From contig JBHIYN010000010.1 of NCBI GenBank assembly GCA_041984235.1, positions 124,001 through 188,000 of the forward strand: a stretch of DNA of 64,000 nucleotides. Reading direction: 5' to 3'. Position numbers and translations under genes: made by a program. This document shows positions 8,626-17,680 of the stretch, one piece after another (the first letter of the stretch is position 1; each line of letters starts with the position of its first letter). The notes under the pieces are model-generated. The model saw only the letters and a list, made by a program, of their open reading frames with translations. It did no database searches and was not told where the DNA came from. Source of the DNA: JBHIYN01 sp041984235. Its GTDB lineage: Bacteria > Pseudomonadota > Gammaproteobacteria > Ga0077536.

Positions 8626-9234
8626 CTAGTTGACCGTGTAGTTGCGCGCCGTCATGCAGGCGCCGAACGCCCGGTTGTACTCGCCGAGACGCTCCATGCG
8701 TGCGTTGTATTCCTGGTCCGCGATGGCCTGTTGCTGGCGGTAGTAGTCATGGTTCGGCGCCGGGGCCGCCTGCGGCTCCGGCTGCGCGGTGGAGCGGGAC
8801 AGCGCTCCGAACACGGTCGAAGCGAGTGCACCGATGGCGGCTCCTTCGCCCGCATCACCGGCCAGCGCGCCGCCGGCCGCGCCCAGTGCGGCGCCGGTCG
8901 CGGCATCGCCCATCATGCCGCCGCCTTCGAAGAATCCGCCGTCGCCGATGCCGAGCAGGCCGCGGCTGCGCGGGCGTTGCTGACGATCGCTGTAGCCGGC
9001 ACGCGGATCCGGTGGCGGCGTCATCGGGCGGGCTGCCAGGGGTGGCGCCGTGCTCGGGTCGAAGCCGCTCTGCGCGACGGCCCACTGGTGACATTCGAAG
9101 CGGTCCTGAGACTGCTGTGCTTCGGACTGCCCGGCATTCGGGTAGGCGAAGACCTGCTGCGCGGTAGCGCGCGCCGGGGAGAGCGTTGTCAGAGCCATGC
9201 CGGCAAGCAGGATCGAAAGGGTTCGGATGCTCAT
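8626..9234 (-). CDS. Glycine-zipper exported protein
   Basis: This is a 202-aa secreted protein of unknown function. Residues 1-25 form a signal peptide ending ARATAQ. A short conserved Cys-containing segment (DRFECHQWA) follows, then a Pro-rich linker. Around residues 110-140 lies a YMGG-like glycine zipper of alternating Gly/Ala (MMGDAATGAALGAAGGALAG), a helix type that inserts in membranes. The C-terminal part (DYYRQQQAIADQEYNARMERLGEYNRAFGACM) is charged and ends with a second Cys. It converges with the plus-strand isochorismatase gene. Envelope location is inferred. Confidence 0.75.
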   Translation of the reverse strand: MSIRTLSILLAGMALTTLSPARATAQQVFAYPNAGQSEAQQSQDRFECHQWAVAQSGFDPSTAPPLAARPMTPPPDPRAGYSDRQQRPRSRGLLGIGDGGFFEGGGMMGDAATGAALGAAGGALAGDAGEGAAIGALASTVFGALSRSTAQPEPQAAPAPNHDYYRQQQAIADQEYNARMERLGEYNRAFGACMTARNYTVN

Positions 9235-9348
9235 GCGTACTCGCTCCTTGGCAAGCGTCTGCGGCGAATTCTAGCAGGCCGCGCGCGTCACATTGTCGAC
9301 CCGTTCGACACTACGGCACCGTGCGCGCGCGCTCTGCCATGGACCGGA

Positions 9349-10638
9349 TCATGGCGCGGGCGGTGCATCGGCGTGGCCGAGGCAGGCGTCGATCAGGCGC
9401 AGCGTGGTCCGCGTGGCGCCACGGTGGCGCAGGACGATGTCGCGGCCGGTGCGCCCGACGGCATCGCGTTCGTTGCTGTCACGCAACCAGCGGGCGGCGG
9501 CCGCCACCAGCTCGGCGCCGTCGGCGACCATATGCAAGGCGCCGCCGGCGGCCAGCAGGCGGCAGATCTCGGCGAAGTTGAACACGTGCGGCCCGGTCAG
9601 TACCGGCGTACCCAGGGCCGCCGGCTCGAGCACGTTGTGGCCGCCGTAATCGAGCAGGCTGCCGCCGACGAAAGCAATGTCGGCCGCGGCATAGAAGCGT
9701 GGCAGCTCGCCCATCACGTCGAGCAGGTAGACGCCGGTGGTCGGCGTGCACGGCCGCCCGCTGCTGTAGGTGACGACTTCGAAGCCGGCATCGACGGCGA
9801 GCTCGCGCGCCTGGGCGAAGCGCTCGGGATGGCGCGGCGCGAGCACCACGAGCAGGTGGGTAAACTCCTCGCGCAGCGTACGACATGCCTCGAGCAGGAT
9901 CGCTTCCTCGCCCTCGCGCGTGCTGCCGAGCATGAGAACAGGACGGTTGACGCCCAGCGAGCGGCGCAGGGCCTCGGCCTGCTCGAGCAGGCTGGCAGGC
10001 AGGTCGAGGTCGAACTTGAGACTGCCGGTGATGCTGATCCGGTCAGGCGCGGCCCCCAGGCGGCGGAAGCGCTCGCCGTCGGCGGCGGTCTGCGCCGCGA
10101 TGCAGGTCAGGGCGCGCACCAGCTCGCGACTGAGCGGCGCCAGCTTCAGGTAGGCCTGCAGCGAACGCTGCGAGAGACGCGCGTTGGCGACCATCACCGG
10201 AATGTCGCGCCGGCGGCAGGCGGCCAGCACGTTGGGCCACAGCTCCGTCTCTAGAATGATCAGCAGGCGCGGCTGGAAGCGCTGCAGGAAACGCTCCGGG
10301 GCCGGCGGTACGTCGTAGGGGAAGTAGGCGTGCGTAACGCTGTCGCCGAGCACGCGCGCGATGGTTTCGGCGCCGGTTGCCGTCGTCGTCGTGACCACGA
10401 TGGGCGGCGTGCCCTCACGCTCGCGCAGCGCACGGATCAGGGGCACTGCGGCCATGCTCTCGCCCACCGAGACCGCGTGCACCCAGATTGTCGGCGGCGT
10501 CGGCGCGCTGCGCCGGTAGATGCCGAGCCGCTCGTGCCAGTTGCGCCAGTGCGCGGGGTTGCGGCGAGCGCGCCACAGCAGGCGCACCAGCAGCGCCGGC
10601 ACGCAGACGGCAAAGGCGGCGGTGTACAGCGCCCTCAG
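9349..10638 (-). CDS. waaA: 3-deoxy-D-manno-octulosonic acid transferase
   Basis: WaaA (KdtA) transfers Kdo to lipid A precursor at the cytoplasmic face of the inner membrane. The GT30 domain is clear: IWVHAVSVGE, ETELWPN, MLGSTREGEE, FVGGSLLDYGGHNVLEPAALG. No ATG, GTG or TTG is available at the expected N-terminus. Alignment with E. coli WaaA (MLELLYTALL) points to a CTG at 10638-10636 (LRALYTAAF) that overlaps the hldD stop as CTGA, giving 429 aa. A GTG at 10602 would give 417 aa but remove part of the N-terminal anchor. It is the last gene of hldE-hldD-waaA. Confidence 0.9.
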   Translation of the reverse strand: MRALYTAAFAVCVPALLVRLLWRARRNPAHWRNWHERLGIYRRSAPTPPTIWVHAVSVGESMAAVPLIRALREREGTPPIVVTTTTATGAETIARVLGDSVTHAYFPYDVPPAPERFLQRFQPRLLIILETELWPNVLAACRRRDIPVMVANARLSQRSLQAYLKLAPLSRELVRALTCIAAQTAADGERFRRLGAAPDRISITGSLKFDLDLPASLLEQAEALRRSLGVNRPVLMLGSTREGEEAILLEACRTLREEFTHLLVVLAPRHPERFAQARELAVDAGFEVVTYSSGRPCTPTTGVYLLDVMGELPRFYAAADIAFVGGSLLDYGGHNVLEPAALGTPVLTGPHVFNFAEICRLLAAGGALHMVADGAELVAAAARWLRDSNERDAVGRTGRDIVLRHRGATRTTLRLIDACLGHADAPPAP

Positions 10639-11582
10639 GAATTTAGCCAGCTTAGGTACTCCGGCACACCCTGCGCCACGTCGCGGAACGTGCCGGCGAA
10701 GCCGGCTGCGCGCAACCGTGTGAGATCGGCCTCGGTATGTGCCTGGTAGGCTCCTTCGAGATCGGGCGGGAACTCGATGTACTCGACACTGCCACGTCCG
10801 TGCCAGCCGACGATGGCCGCGGCGACTGCGTTGAAGCTGGCCGCGCGGCCGGTACCGCAGTTGTAGATGCCGGAGCTGCCGGCAGGCTGCCCGGCGCACC
10901 ACCGCGTCACGGCCACGGCGTCGTCGACGTGAATGAAGTCACGGCGCTGCTCGCCCGCGGCGTAGCCATGGGAAGCCCCGAACAGGCGCACCCGCCCCGC
11001 CTCCGCGAGTTGGCGGTCGAAGTGGAACACGACGCTCGCCATGCGCCCCTTGTGCTGCTCGCGCGGACCGTAAACGTTGAAGTAACGCAGCCCGATGACC
11101 GGCGATTCGACGTGCGCCATGCGCGCGCGCACGTACTGATCGAAGGCCAGCTTGGAATAACCGTAGACGTTGAGCGGATGCTCGTTGCCGGGTTCTTCGG
11201 CGAACACCGAGCCGGCGCCGTAGACCGCCGCGCTCGACGCGTAGACCAGGGGCACGCCGTGCGCGGTGCACCAGGTGAACATCGCGCGCGAGAAGGCAAA
11301 GTTGTGCTCCATCATCAGGCGCCCGTCCCACTCGGTGGTATCCGAGCACGCACCGAGGTGATACACGGTCTCGACCTCTTCGCCAAAGCCCTCGCCGTCG
11401 AGCAGGCGTTGCAGGCACGCCTCGCGCGCGAGGTAGTCCGCGATGCGGCAGTCGGCCAGGTTGAGCGCCTTGCGCCCGTCGTGCAGGTCGTCGACCAGGA
11501 TGATGTCGTCACGACCGTCGCGGTTCAGTGCCTGCACGAGATTGGAGCCAATGAAGCCGGCACCGCCGGTGACGACGATCAC
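10635..11582 (-). CDS. hldD: ADP-L-glycero-D-manno-heptose 6-epimerase
   Basis: HldD converts ADP-D-glycero- to ADP-L-glycero-manno-heptose, the donor for the LPS inner core. The 315-aa protein starts with the NADP-binding Rossmann motif VVTGGAGFIGSNLV and has the HldD block HLGACSDTTEWDG and the catalytic YxxxK (YGYSKLAFD). Its ATG overlaps the hldE stop by four bases, and its own stop overlaps the proposed waaA CTG, so the three genes form a tight translational relay. Confidence 0.96.
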   Translation of the reverse strand: MIVVTGGAGFIGSNLVQALNRDGRDDIILVDDLHDGRKALNLADCRIADYLAREACLQRLLDGEGFGEEVETVYHLGACSDTTEWDGRLMMEHNFAFSRAMFTWCTAHGVPLVYASSAAVYGAGSVFAEEPGNEHPLNVYGYSKLAFDQYVRARMAHVESPVIGLRYFNVYGPREQHKGRMASVVFHFDRQLAEAGRVRLFGASHGYAAGEQRRDFIHVDDAVAVTRWCAGQPAGSSGIYNCGTGRAASFNAVAAAIVGWHGRGSVEYIEFPPDLEGAYQAHTEADLTRLRAAGFAGTFRDVAQGVPEYLSWLNS

Positions 11583-13015
11583 GAGCGCGGCTCCTCGCCA
11601 CAGGCGGCGCGGGCGATGATTGCCGTCGTCGAATGCCCTTCCTGGTAGGGCAGCACGACCACTTCGCCACCCGCGGCGCGGACCTCGGCGGCGCCGGCGA
11701 TGGCATCGGCGGTATAGTCCCCGCCCTTGACCAGCACGTCCGGCAGGACCTCGGCCACCAGCTCACGCGGGGTCTCGCCGCCGAACGGCACCACCCAGTC
11801 GACCGCATCCAGCGCCGCCAGCACCTGCATGCGCGCGGGCAGCGCGTTGAGCGGGCGCCCGGCGCCTTTCAGCGCAGCGACCGATGCATCGTCATTGACC
11901 GCGACCACCAGCCGGCTGCCGAGCTCGCGCGCCTGCCGCAGGTAGCCGACGTGGCCTGCGTGCAGGATGTCGAAGCAGCCGTTGGTCATGATGATGCGCT
12001 CACCCCGCCGCCGCGCCTTGGCGCACTCGTCGAGCAGCGTCGCACGGTCGACGATGCCGCGACGCATGCCCGCACGGCCGACCAGCGCGGCGTCGATCTC
12101 CTCGCAGCTGACCGTGGCGGCACCGAAGCGGCCGACCACCAGCCCGGCCGCGGCATTGGCCAGGCCGATCGCCTCGCGCAGGTCACAACCCGTCGCCAGT
12201 GCCGCCGCCAGGACCCCGCAGACGGTATCGCCGGCACCGGTGACGTCGTACACCTCTTGGGCATCGGCCGGGACGTGCCTGACATCGCCGTCGGCCATGG
12301 CCAGCGTCATGCCGGCGCTGCCGCGGGTGACCAGCACGGCCTGCACCTCCAGTTCGCCGGCGAGGCGCCGTGCCTGCGCGGCAAGCCCGCTTTCGTCGGC
12401 ACTGATCCCGGCAACGGCCTCGAACTCGCGCAGGTTGGGCGTAATCACGCTGGCACCCGCGTAACGCGAGAAATCGGTTCCCTTGGGATCCACCACCACC
12501 GCCTTGTCCGCGGCCCGTGCCAGCGCGATGACCTCCTCGACCTGTCCCAGCGCGCCCTTGGCATAGTCGGAAACCACGACCACCTCGCAGTCATCGAGAT
12601 GCCGGGCGACGGCGGCGCACACCTGCTCGATCGCATCGCGACCGCCGTCGTCCTCGAAATCCATGCGCAGCAACTGCTGCCGCTGACTGACCACGCGGAG
12701 CTTGACGGTAGTCGCACCGCCGGCACGTACGAAATCCGTGACGATGCCGAGGTCAGCACAAAGCCGGGCCAGCGTAGCCCCCTCCTCGTCGGCGCCGACC
12801 ACGCCGACCAGGGTCGCGCGGGCGCCGAGGGCGGCAATGTTGGCGGCGACGTTGGCCGCGCCGCCGACCCGCTCCTCGCGCCGCTTCACGCGCACCACCG
12901 GCACCGGCGCCTCCGGCGAGATGCGCCCGGCGTCGCCGTGCCAGTAGCGGTCGAGGATGAGATCGCCGACCACCAGCACGCGGGCATCGGGCAATTGCCG
13001 CAGTCGAGCATCCAT
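11579..13015 (-). CDS. hldE: Bifunctional heptose-7-phosphate kinase / heptose-1-phosphate adenylyltransferase
   Basis: HldE carries out two steps of ADP-heptose synthesis. The N-terminal ribokinase-like domain (about residues 1-320) shows DLILDRYWHGD, the GGAANVAANIAALG loop and the anion hole DVTGAGDTVCGVLAAALA. The C-terminal nucleotidyltransferase domain (about 345-478) shows TNGCFDILHAGHVGYL. The start is ATG 13015 (MDARLRQLPDA), giving 478 aa against 477 in E. coli; the upstream extension of the frame has no start support. It is the first gene of the heptose/Kdo cluster. Confidence 0.96.
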   Translation of the reverse strand: MDARLRQLPDARVLVVGDLILDRYWHGDAGRISPEAPVPVVRVKRREERVGGAANVAANIAALGARATLVGVVGADEEGATLARLCADLGIVTDFVRAGGATTVKLRVVSQRQQLLRMDFEDDGGRDAIEQVCAAVARHLDDCEVVVVSDYAKGALGQVEEVIALARAADKAVVVDPKGTDFSRYAGASVITPNLREFEAVAGISADESGLAAQARRLAGELEVQAVLVTRGSAGMTLAMADGDVRHVPADAQEVYDVTGAGDTVCGVLAAALATGCDLREAIGLANAAAGLVVGRFGAATVSCEEIDAALVGRAGMRRGIVDRATLLDECAKARRRGERIIMTNGCFDILHAGHVGYLRQARELGSRLVVAVNDDASVAALKGAGRPLNALPARMQVLAALDAVDWVVPFGGETPRELVAEVLPDVLVKGGDYTADAIAGAAEVRAAGGEVVVLPYQEGHSTTAIIARAACGEEPRS

Positions 13016-13063
13016 GGATTCTTTGCAATGACCCGCGCGAGGGCTGTGCTGCCGATGACCCGC

Positions 13064-13092
13064 TTGGTATTCGGAAGGCGCGATCCTAACAT
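13064..13092 (+). promoter_or_regulatory. Promoter abutting the DUF3108 gene start
   Basis: TTGGTA (13064-13069) and TAACAT (13087-13092) are 17 bases apart. The -10 box ends six bases before the ATG at 13099, so transcription should begin at or next to the A of ATG and leave no room for a Shine-Dalgarno. A near-identical arrangement precedes mltD (53181-53209). Confidence 0.6.
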
Positions 13093-13098
13093 AGCGCC

Positions 13099-13839
13099 AT
13101 GTATCGACCCGCCCCCCTGTTGCTGCTCGCATGCCTGCTCGGCGCCACGTTGCCGGCCACGGCCCTCGAACCCTTCACCGCGGTCTACGACATTTCCCGC
13201 GGCATCCTCACGGTCGGTGAAATGACCCGCCGCCTGAGCGTGGACGAGCACGCCCGCTATGCGTTCGAGTCGAGCATGCGCGCGCGTGGCCTGGTGTCCC
13301 TGTTCGCCGATACCGAAGTCGTCGAGACCAGCCATGGGCGTGTCGAGGGCAACCGCCTGCGGCCCGAGCGCTATCGTTACGACAAGAACGGCGCACGCAA
13401 GGATTACGAGCTGCAGTTCGACTACGGCTCGAACACCGTACGGCGCAGCGACCCGGGACAGGACTGGAGTGCAACCATGCCACCCGACCTGCAGGACAAG
13501 CTGAGCTACCAGGCGCAGATGATGGGGGATCTGCGCTCAGGCCCGGAGAGCCTCGATTACGCCATCGCCGATCGCGACCGTCTCAAGCAATATGCGATTG
13601 CCGTGCTCGGCAGCGAGGACATCGAAACCGGGATCGGGCGCTTCGCGGCCGTCAAGCTGGAGCGCGCCAAACCCGGCTCAAAGCGACGCACCATCGTGTG
13701 GTGCGCGCGAGCGCTCGACTGGATGCCGGTCAAGGTCGAGTACCACGACAAGAAAGGCGGGATTACCACGGCCGTGCTGAAGTCCCTGGAGCGTCAGGGC
13801 GCAGCCGGCGGCCACGCCGCGGCCGTCACTCGCCGCTGA
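13099..13839 (+). CDS. DUF3108 exported protein
   Basis: This 246-aa protein has a signal peptide (LLLLACLLGATLPATA, cleavage near residue 22) followed by a DUF3108 domain, recognisable from FTAVYDISRGILTVGEMTRRL and the closing SLERQ region with EYHDKKGGIT. DUF3108 proteins are predicted periplasmic beta-rich proteins of undefined function. Its last 14 bases overlap the end of the convergent TPR gene. No Shine-Dalgarno precedes the ATG, which fits leaderless translation from the abutting promoter. Confidence 0.85.
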   Translation: MYRPAPLLLLACLLGATLPATALEPFTAVYDISRGILTVGEMTRRLSVDEHARYAFESSMRARGLVSLFADTEVVETSHGRVEGNRLRPERYRYDKNGARKDYELQFDYGSNTVRRSDPGQDWSATMPPDLQDKLSYQAQMMGDLRSGPESLDYAIADRDRLKQYAIAVLGSEDIETGIGRFAAVKLERAKPGSKRRTIVWCARALDWMPVKVEYHDKKGGITTAVLKSLERQGAAGGHAAAVTRR

Positions 13840-16630
13840 TCTTCGCCAGCAGCGCCTCGGCGTCCTCGCGCAGTGCGAACTGCGCGTGTTTGGCGAGAAT
13901 CTTCTCGAGCTGATCGCGAGCCGCGGCGCTCTGCCCGGCATCATGTCGGGCGAGCGCGATATGGTAGGCGATGTCCGGATTGTCGGGCGCTGCGGCGAGT
14001 GCCTTGTTCATCAGGTCCATACCCTGCTCGCGCTGGCCCTGCTGGTAGAGGATCCAGCCGTAGGTGTCCATGATCTCCGGACTCTTGGGAGCCAGCTCGT
14101 AAGCGCGCCGGGCCAGCTCGCTGGCGCGCTCATCGCCGGCCTCGTGATACAGCCAGGCGAGATTGTTGAGCACGATGGGGTTGGCGCCCTGCTCCTTCAG
14201 CATGCGCTCATACTCGGGTATGGCCGCAGCGCCGCTGCCTTCCTGTTGCAGGAAGGAGGCGCGTACCAGGCGCACGCGCAGATCGTCAGGATGCTCTTCG
14301 AGCCAGTCTCCGAGCCGGTCACCTTCGATGCCCAGCGTCTGCTCGACGCCGTTCAGCTTGATCACCGTGGCCGTTGCCGGCGCGAGCGCGAACGCCCGCA
14401 GCCAGGCCTCGCGCGCTGCCTCGGAATTGCCCTGGGCGTTGAGGATGTCCCCTTCCAGCTCGTGTCCGGCCGCGGCGTGCTTGTCGTCGGCGCGCAGCGC
14501 GCTCGCGATGTTACCGGCCTGCTCGAAATCCTTGTTGCGAATCGCCAGCCGGCCCAGCAGCAGGCGTGCCCCGACCGCGTCCGGCGCGATCTCGGCAATG
14601 CGCTGCAGCGTGTCGGTCAGGCCGGCTTCGTCACCGAGCTGGTTGTAGATACGGGCCAGCAGCTCGAGTCCGGGCAGCGACTTCGGCGTCCGCTCAACCA
14701 GCTGCTGCGCCGCACTCAGGGCTTCGTCGAACTGGCCGGCATCGAGCATGATGGCGGCATACTCGGCCTGCACCTGCGGCGCGTAGGGGGCGAGCTTGTA
14801 AGCTTCCTTGATGGTGGCCTCGGCGAGCGTGCGATTGCCCTTGGTGCGGTAGTGCCGGGCGAGCAGCAGGCGCGGTGCCACCGCATCCGGGTTCTGCTCA
14901 CGCGCCAGCAGCCACAGCCGCTCGGCCTCGTCGACGTTATCCTCCTGCAGGGCGAGTGCCGCCAGGCCCATCAGGGCGAACGCGTGGAACGGTTCGAATT
15001 CGAGCACTTCCTGGAAGCGCTTGCGGCCGGTGTCGATGTCCTTGTCGCGAATCGCGATCCGCGCCAGGTTGATCCGGGCGGGGTGAAACTTCGGATCCTT
15101 CTCCAGCGCCAGCTCGTACTCGGCCACCGCCTGCGCCGGCTTCTCCGCCAGCTCCAGCACGTAGCCACGCACGTTGTGCGCGAGCGCGTTGTCGGGCTGC
15201 TTGGCGACGAGGGCATCTGCCGCCGCCAGCGCACTGTCCTTGTCGTCACGCGACAGGTGCACGAGTGCGAGCATGATGTCGGCCTGCGCGAACCCGGGGT
15301 CTTCGGCGAGCACGGCTTCGAGCTCTGCGATAGCCCGGTCCGGCTCGCCCGCAGACAGCCGGCTGAGCGCCAGCTGCGTCCTGATCGGCAGCGAATCCGG
15401 CGCCAGCTCCGCGGCACGCTCCAGGCTCGCCTGGCTGTCGTCGAACTTGCCGTGCTTGAGATAAGCGGTGCCGAGCATGGCGAGCATGGCGGGGTCCTGG
15501 AACCGCTCGTCGGCGGCCGCCTCGGCGACCGCGTCGAGTCCGTCAACGCGCCCGGCCGCCAGCTGAATCGCGCCCATCATGCGCTGTGCAGCAGCGTTGT
15601 TCGGCTCGATCTCCAGCAGGCGCCCGACATAATCCTGGGCGCGGGTGAACTCACCACGGGCAAAATGCAGCTTGGCCGCCGTGATCAGACTCTCGCGATG
15701 CATCGGCGCGATCTGCAGCACCTTGCGCAACGCCTGCAGCGCGGCGTTGAAGTCCTCGCGCTTCTCCGCAATCATCGCGCGCAGGAAATTGACCCGCGGA
15801 TCCTCGGCCCCGTCCCGGCCGGTCTTGTCGAGCTGCGCGGCAGCCTCTTCGATGGCGTCGAGCTCGATGAGCGCCCTCGCCAGGCCAATCCGTGCGACGG
15901 GATTGGACGGCTCGAGCTCGACCGCCCGCCTGAATGCGTCACGTGCCGCTTCGGCGTTGCCGTCGTAGAGATCGAGCTCGCCCTTGATCATCCACAGGGA
16001 GGCATCGGCATCCTTCATCTCGAGCAGGCGCTGGACCTCCGCCCGGGCCAGCTCGCCATTGCCGGCGGCGAGCTCCGCCTGCATCAGGCCGCGCCTCGCG
16101 CTCTCGTTGTCCGGGTCGTCCTCCAGCACCTGGCGAAACGCGCTGCGCGCATCGTCGATGCGCTGCTGGCCGAGGTCCAGCATGCCGCGCAGGACCAGCC
16201 AGTCGGGCTTCGCGGTATCGCCGTTGATCGCGATCTCGGTCGCGGCGTCGTCAAACTGCCCGGTGAGCAGCAACGCGCGGGTCAGGCCGAGGGCCAGTGC
16301 GGGCTCGGTGACCCCCAGCTCGCGAGCGCGCTCGAGCTCCTTGATGGCACCCTGCGGGTTGCCGGTTTCCAGGTACAGGCGCCCGAGCAGGAAGCGCGCC
16401 TCTGCGTTGCCCGGCTGCGCCGAGAGCAAGGCCTTCAGGTCGATGACGCTGGCCTTCAGATCCCCGTCCGCCTGCGACTGGCGCGCCCGGTCCAGCAGCA
16501 TCTCCGGGTCCACCACGGTGCGCTGGGATATGAACCAGGCGCCCCCGGCGCCGAGCAGGACGACTGCCGCAACGATGAAGATGCGCAGGCGCCTGGATCG
16601 CCGGCGGCCGGAAGTGCGTCGTTCGCTCAC
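13826..16630 (-). CDS. PrsT-like large TPR-repeat protein
   Basis: This 934-aa protein has a single N-terminal membrane segment (about residues 15-35, IFIVAAVVLLGAGGAWFI) after a very basic head, then over 20 tetratricopeptide units running to the C-terminus, with recurrent A.FRLGRLYLE and ALA..P.N. patterns. Length and repeat style match the PrsT/TIGR02917 family linked to exosortase (XrtA) exopolysaccharide loci. Family members are usually lipoproteins, but no lipobox cysteine is seen here; a transmembrane anchor replaces it. No exosortase or polysaccharide genes are in the window, so a role in PEP-CTERM export is uncertain. Confidence 0.8.
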   Translation of the reverse strand: MSERRTSGRRRSRRLRIFIVAAVVLLGAGGAWFISQRTVVDPEMLLDRARQSQADGDLKASVIDLKALLSAQPGNAEARFLLGRLYLETGNPQGAIKELERARELGVTEPALALGLTRALLLTGQFDDAATEIAINGDTAKPDWLVLRGMLDLGQQRIDDARSAFRQVLEDDPDNESARRGLMQAELAAGNGELARAEVQRLLEMKDADASLWMIKGELDLYDGNAEAARDAFRRAVELEPSNPVARIGLARALIELDAIEEAAAQLDKTGRDGAEDPRVNFLRAMIAEKREDFNAALQALRKVLQIAPMHRESLITAAKLHFARGEFTRAQDYVGRLLEIEPNNAAAQRMMGAIQLAAGRVDGLDAVAEAAADERFQDPAMLAMLGTAYLKHGKFDDSQASLERAAELAPDSLPIRTQLALSRLSAGEPDRAIAELEAVLAEDPGFAQADIMLALVHLSRDDKDSALAAADALVAKQPDNALAHNVRGYVLELAEKPAQAVAEYELALEKDPKFHPARINLARIAIRDKDIDTGRKRFQEVLEFEPFHAFALMGLAALALQEDNVDEAERLWLLAREQNPDAVAPRLLLARHYRTKGNRTLAEATIKEAYKLAPYAPQVQAEYAAIMLDAGQFDEALSAAQQLVERTPKSLPGLELLARIYNQLGDEAGLTDTLQRIAEIAPDAVGARLLLGRLAIRNKDFEQAGNIASALRADDKHAAAGHELEGDILNAQGNSEAAREAWLRAFALAPATATVIKLNGVEQTLGIEGDRLGDWLEEHPDDLRVRLVRASFLQQEGSGAAAIPEYERMLKEQGANPIVLNNLAWLYHEAGDERASELARRAYELAPKSPEIMDTYGWILYQQGQREQGMDLMNKALAAAPDNPDIAYHIALARHDAGQSAAARDQLEKILAKHAQFALREDAEALLAKISGE

Positions 16631-16754
16631 TGCTTGTCCCCTGTGCGTATCCTGCCCGGCAGCGTGAGATGGGCGGCCAGCCTCGGGCCCGCCGCATGCT
16701 GCCGGCTTGCGGGGATTCTAGCGGATTGCCGCCGTGGCCGCGCGGCCGCGCCGC

Positions 16755-17480
16755 TCAGATCTTGCCGGCGCGCACCATCCGGATCAGCTCCTTGGCGGGA
16801 ACGTAGCCACCGATCGACTGTCCGTCCGCGGTGTACACCGCCGGCGTGCCGGACACGCCCATCGCAATACCGAGGTGGTACTGATCGGCGACCGGGCTGT
16901 CGCATTTCGGCGCGGAGACCTTCTTGCCGGCTTTCGCCGCAGTGAGGGCGCCGCGACGATCCTCCGAACACCACACCGCCGCGGCCTTGTCGAAGGACTC
17001 GCCCTTCAGCCCGGAGCGCGGAAACGCGAGGTAACGCACCGCGATGTCCGCCTTGTTCAGTTCCGGCACCTCGAGGTGCAGCTTGCGGCAATAGCCGCAA
17101 TCGATGTCCGTATAGACATACAGCACCTTGCTGGCCTTGCCGGAGGCGGCCGGAAACTCGATCAGGTCGCCCTGGTCCAGTCCGGCGAACACCTTCTGGC
17201 GGGCCTCGCTACGGCGCCGGTCGGAGACGTTGACCTTGTTTTCCAGGTCGATGAGGTCGCCACGCAGCACGTACCGCCCGTCACCGCTCATGTAGAACAG
17301 CGACGCGCCGATCATGACCTCGTAGAGATCCGCGACCGGTGACGGGGTGACGGCGGAGACCTCGTCGTCCGGGAACAGCTTCTCCATGCTCGCGCGTATG
17401 CGCTTCTCGGCGGAATCGGCAGCGGAAGCCGGCACCGTGGCGGCGAGGAGCAGGAGTGCCGTGAGAGTTCGAAAACGCAT
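16755..17480 (-). CDS. dsbC: Periplasmic thiol:disulfide isomerase DsbC
   Basis: DsbC shuffles wrong disulfides in periplasmic proteins and is kept reduced by DsbD. The start at ATG 17480 gives 241 aa with a clean signal peptide (LTALLLLAATVPASA, cleavage near residue 20). An N-terminal dimerisation domain covers about residues 22-85. The thioredoxin domain has the CGYC active site at residues 128-131, the structural pair of cysteines (VWC...PKC) and the cis-Pro loop GVSGTPAVY. The dsbD partner is not in the window. Confidence 0.95.
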   Translation of the reverse strand: MRFRTLTALLLLAATVPASAADSAEKRIRASMEKLFPDDEVSAVTPSPVADLYEVMIGASLFYMSGDGRYVLRGDLIDLENKVNVSDRRRSEARQKVFAGLDQGDLIEFPAASGKASKVLYVYTDIDCGYCRKLHLEVPELNKADIAVRYLAFPRSGLKGESFDKAAAVWCSEDRRGALTAAKAGKKVSAPKCDSPVADQYHLGIAMGVSGTPAVYTADGQSIGGYVPAKELIRMVRAGKI

Positions 17481-17515
17481 GATTTGACCTGTCGCGGGCT
17501 GGTTGGATGCGCGCA

Positions 17516-17543
17516 ATTCTAGTGGGATGCTGGCGGCGCACAA
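17516..17543 (-). promoter_or_regulatory. Promoter for dsbC
   Basis: On the minus strand TTGTGC (17543-17538) and TAGAAT (17521-17516) are 16 bases apart. The -10 box is followed by TGCGCGC. It lies 36 bases upstream of the dsbC ATG. The same TAGAAT box occurs before rpsP, rpsO and rplS. Confidence 0.6.
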
Positions 17544-17608
17544 AATGTGACCGGGCTTTGAGACCGCCGGGGTGCGGTAACGTTCCCGCGCCGGTGGAGC
17601 GCATCTAC

Positions 17609-17614
17609 TATAAT
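17609..17614 (+). promoter_or_regulatory. Candidate -10 box for the kinase-ATPase genes
   Basis: A perfect TATAAT at 17609-17614 lies 67 bases upstream of the kinase ATG. No convincing -35 hexamer is seen at the right spacing. It is the only obvious promoter element for the two-gene unit. Confidence 0.35.
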
Positions 17615-17680
17615 CGACGGCCCCGTCGGCTGCTGCCCCGGGTCCCTTTCGCCCCGCGCACGCCGCCCGGAACCACGCCC

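Noticed and set aside
13886..16945. 1019-codon open frame on the plus strand
   Set aside because: It is the antisense shadow of the 934-aa TPR gene. Its translation is rich in Arg, Gln, His and Leu with no domain, and long antisense frames are expected at this G+C content.
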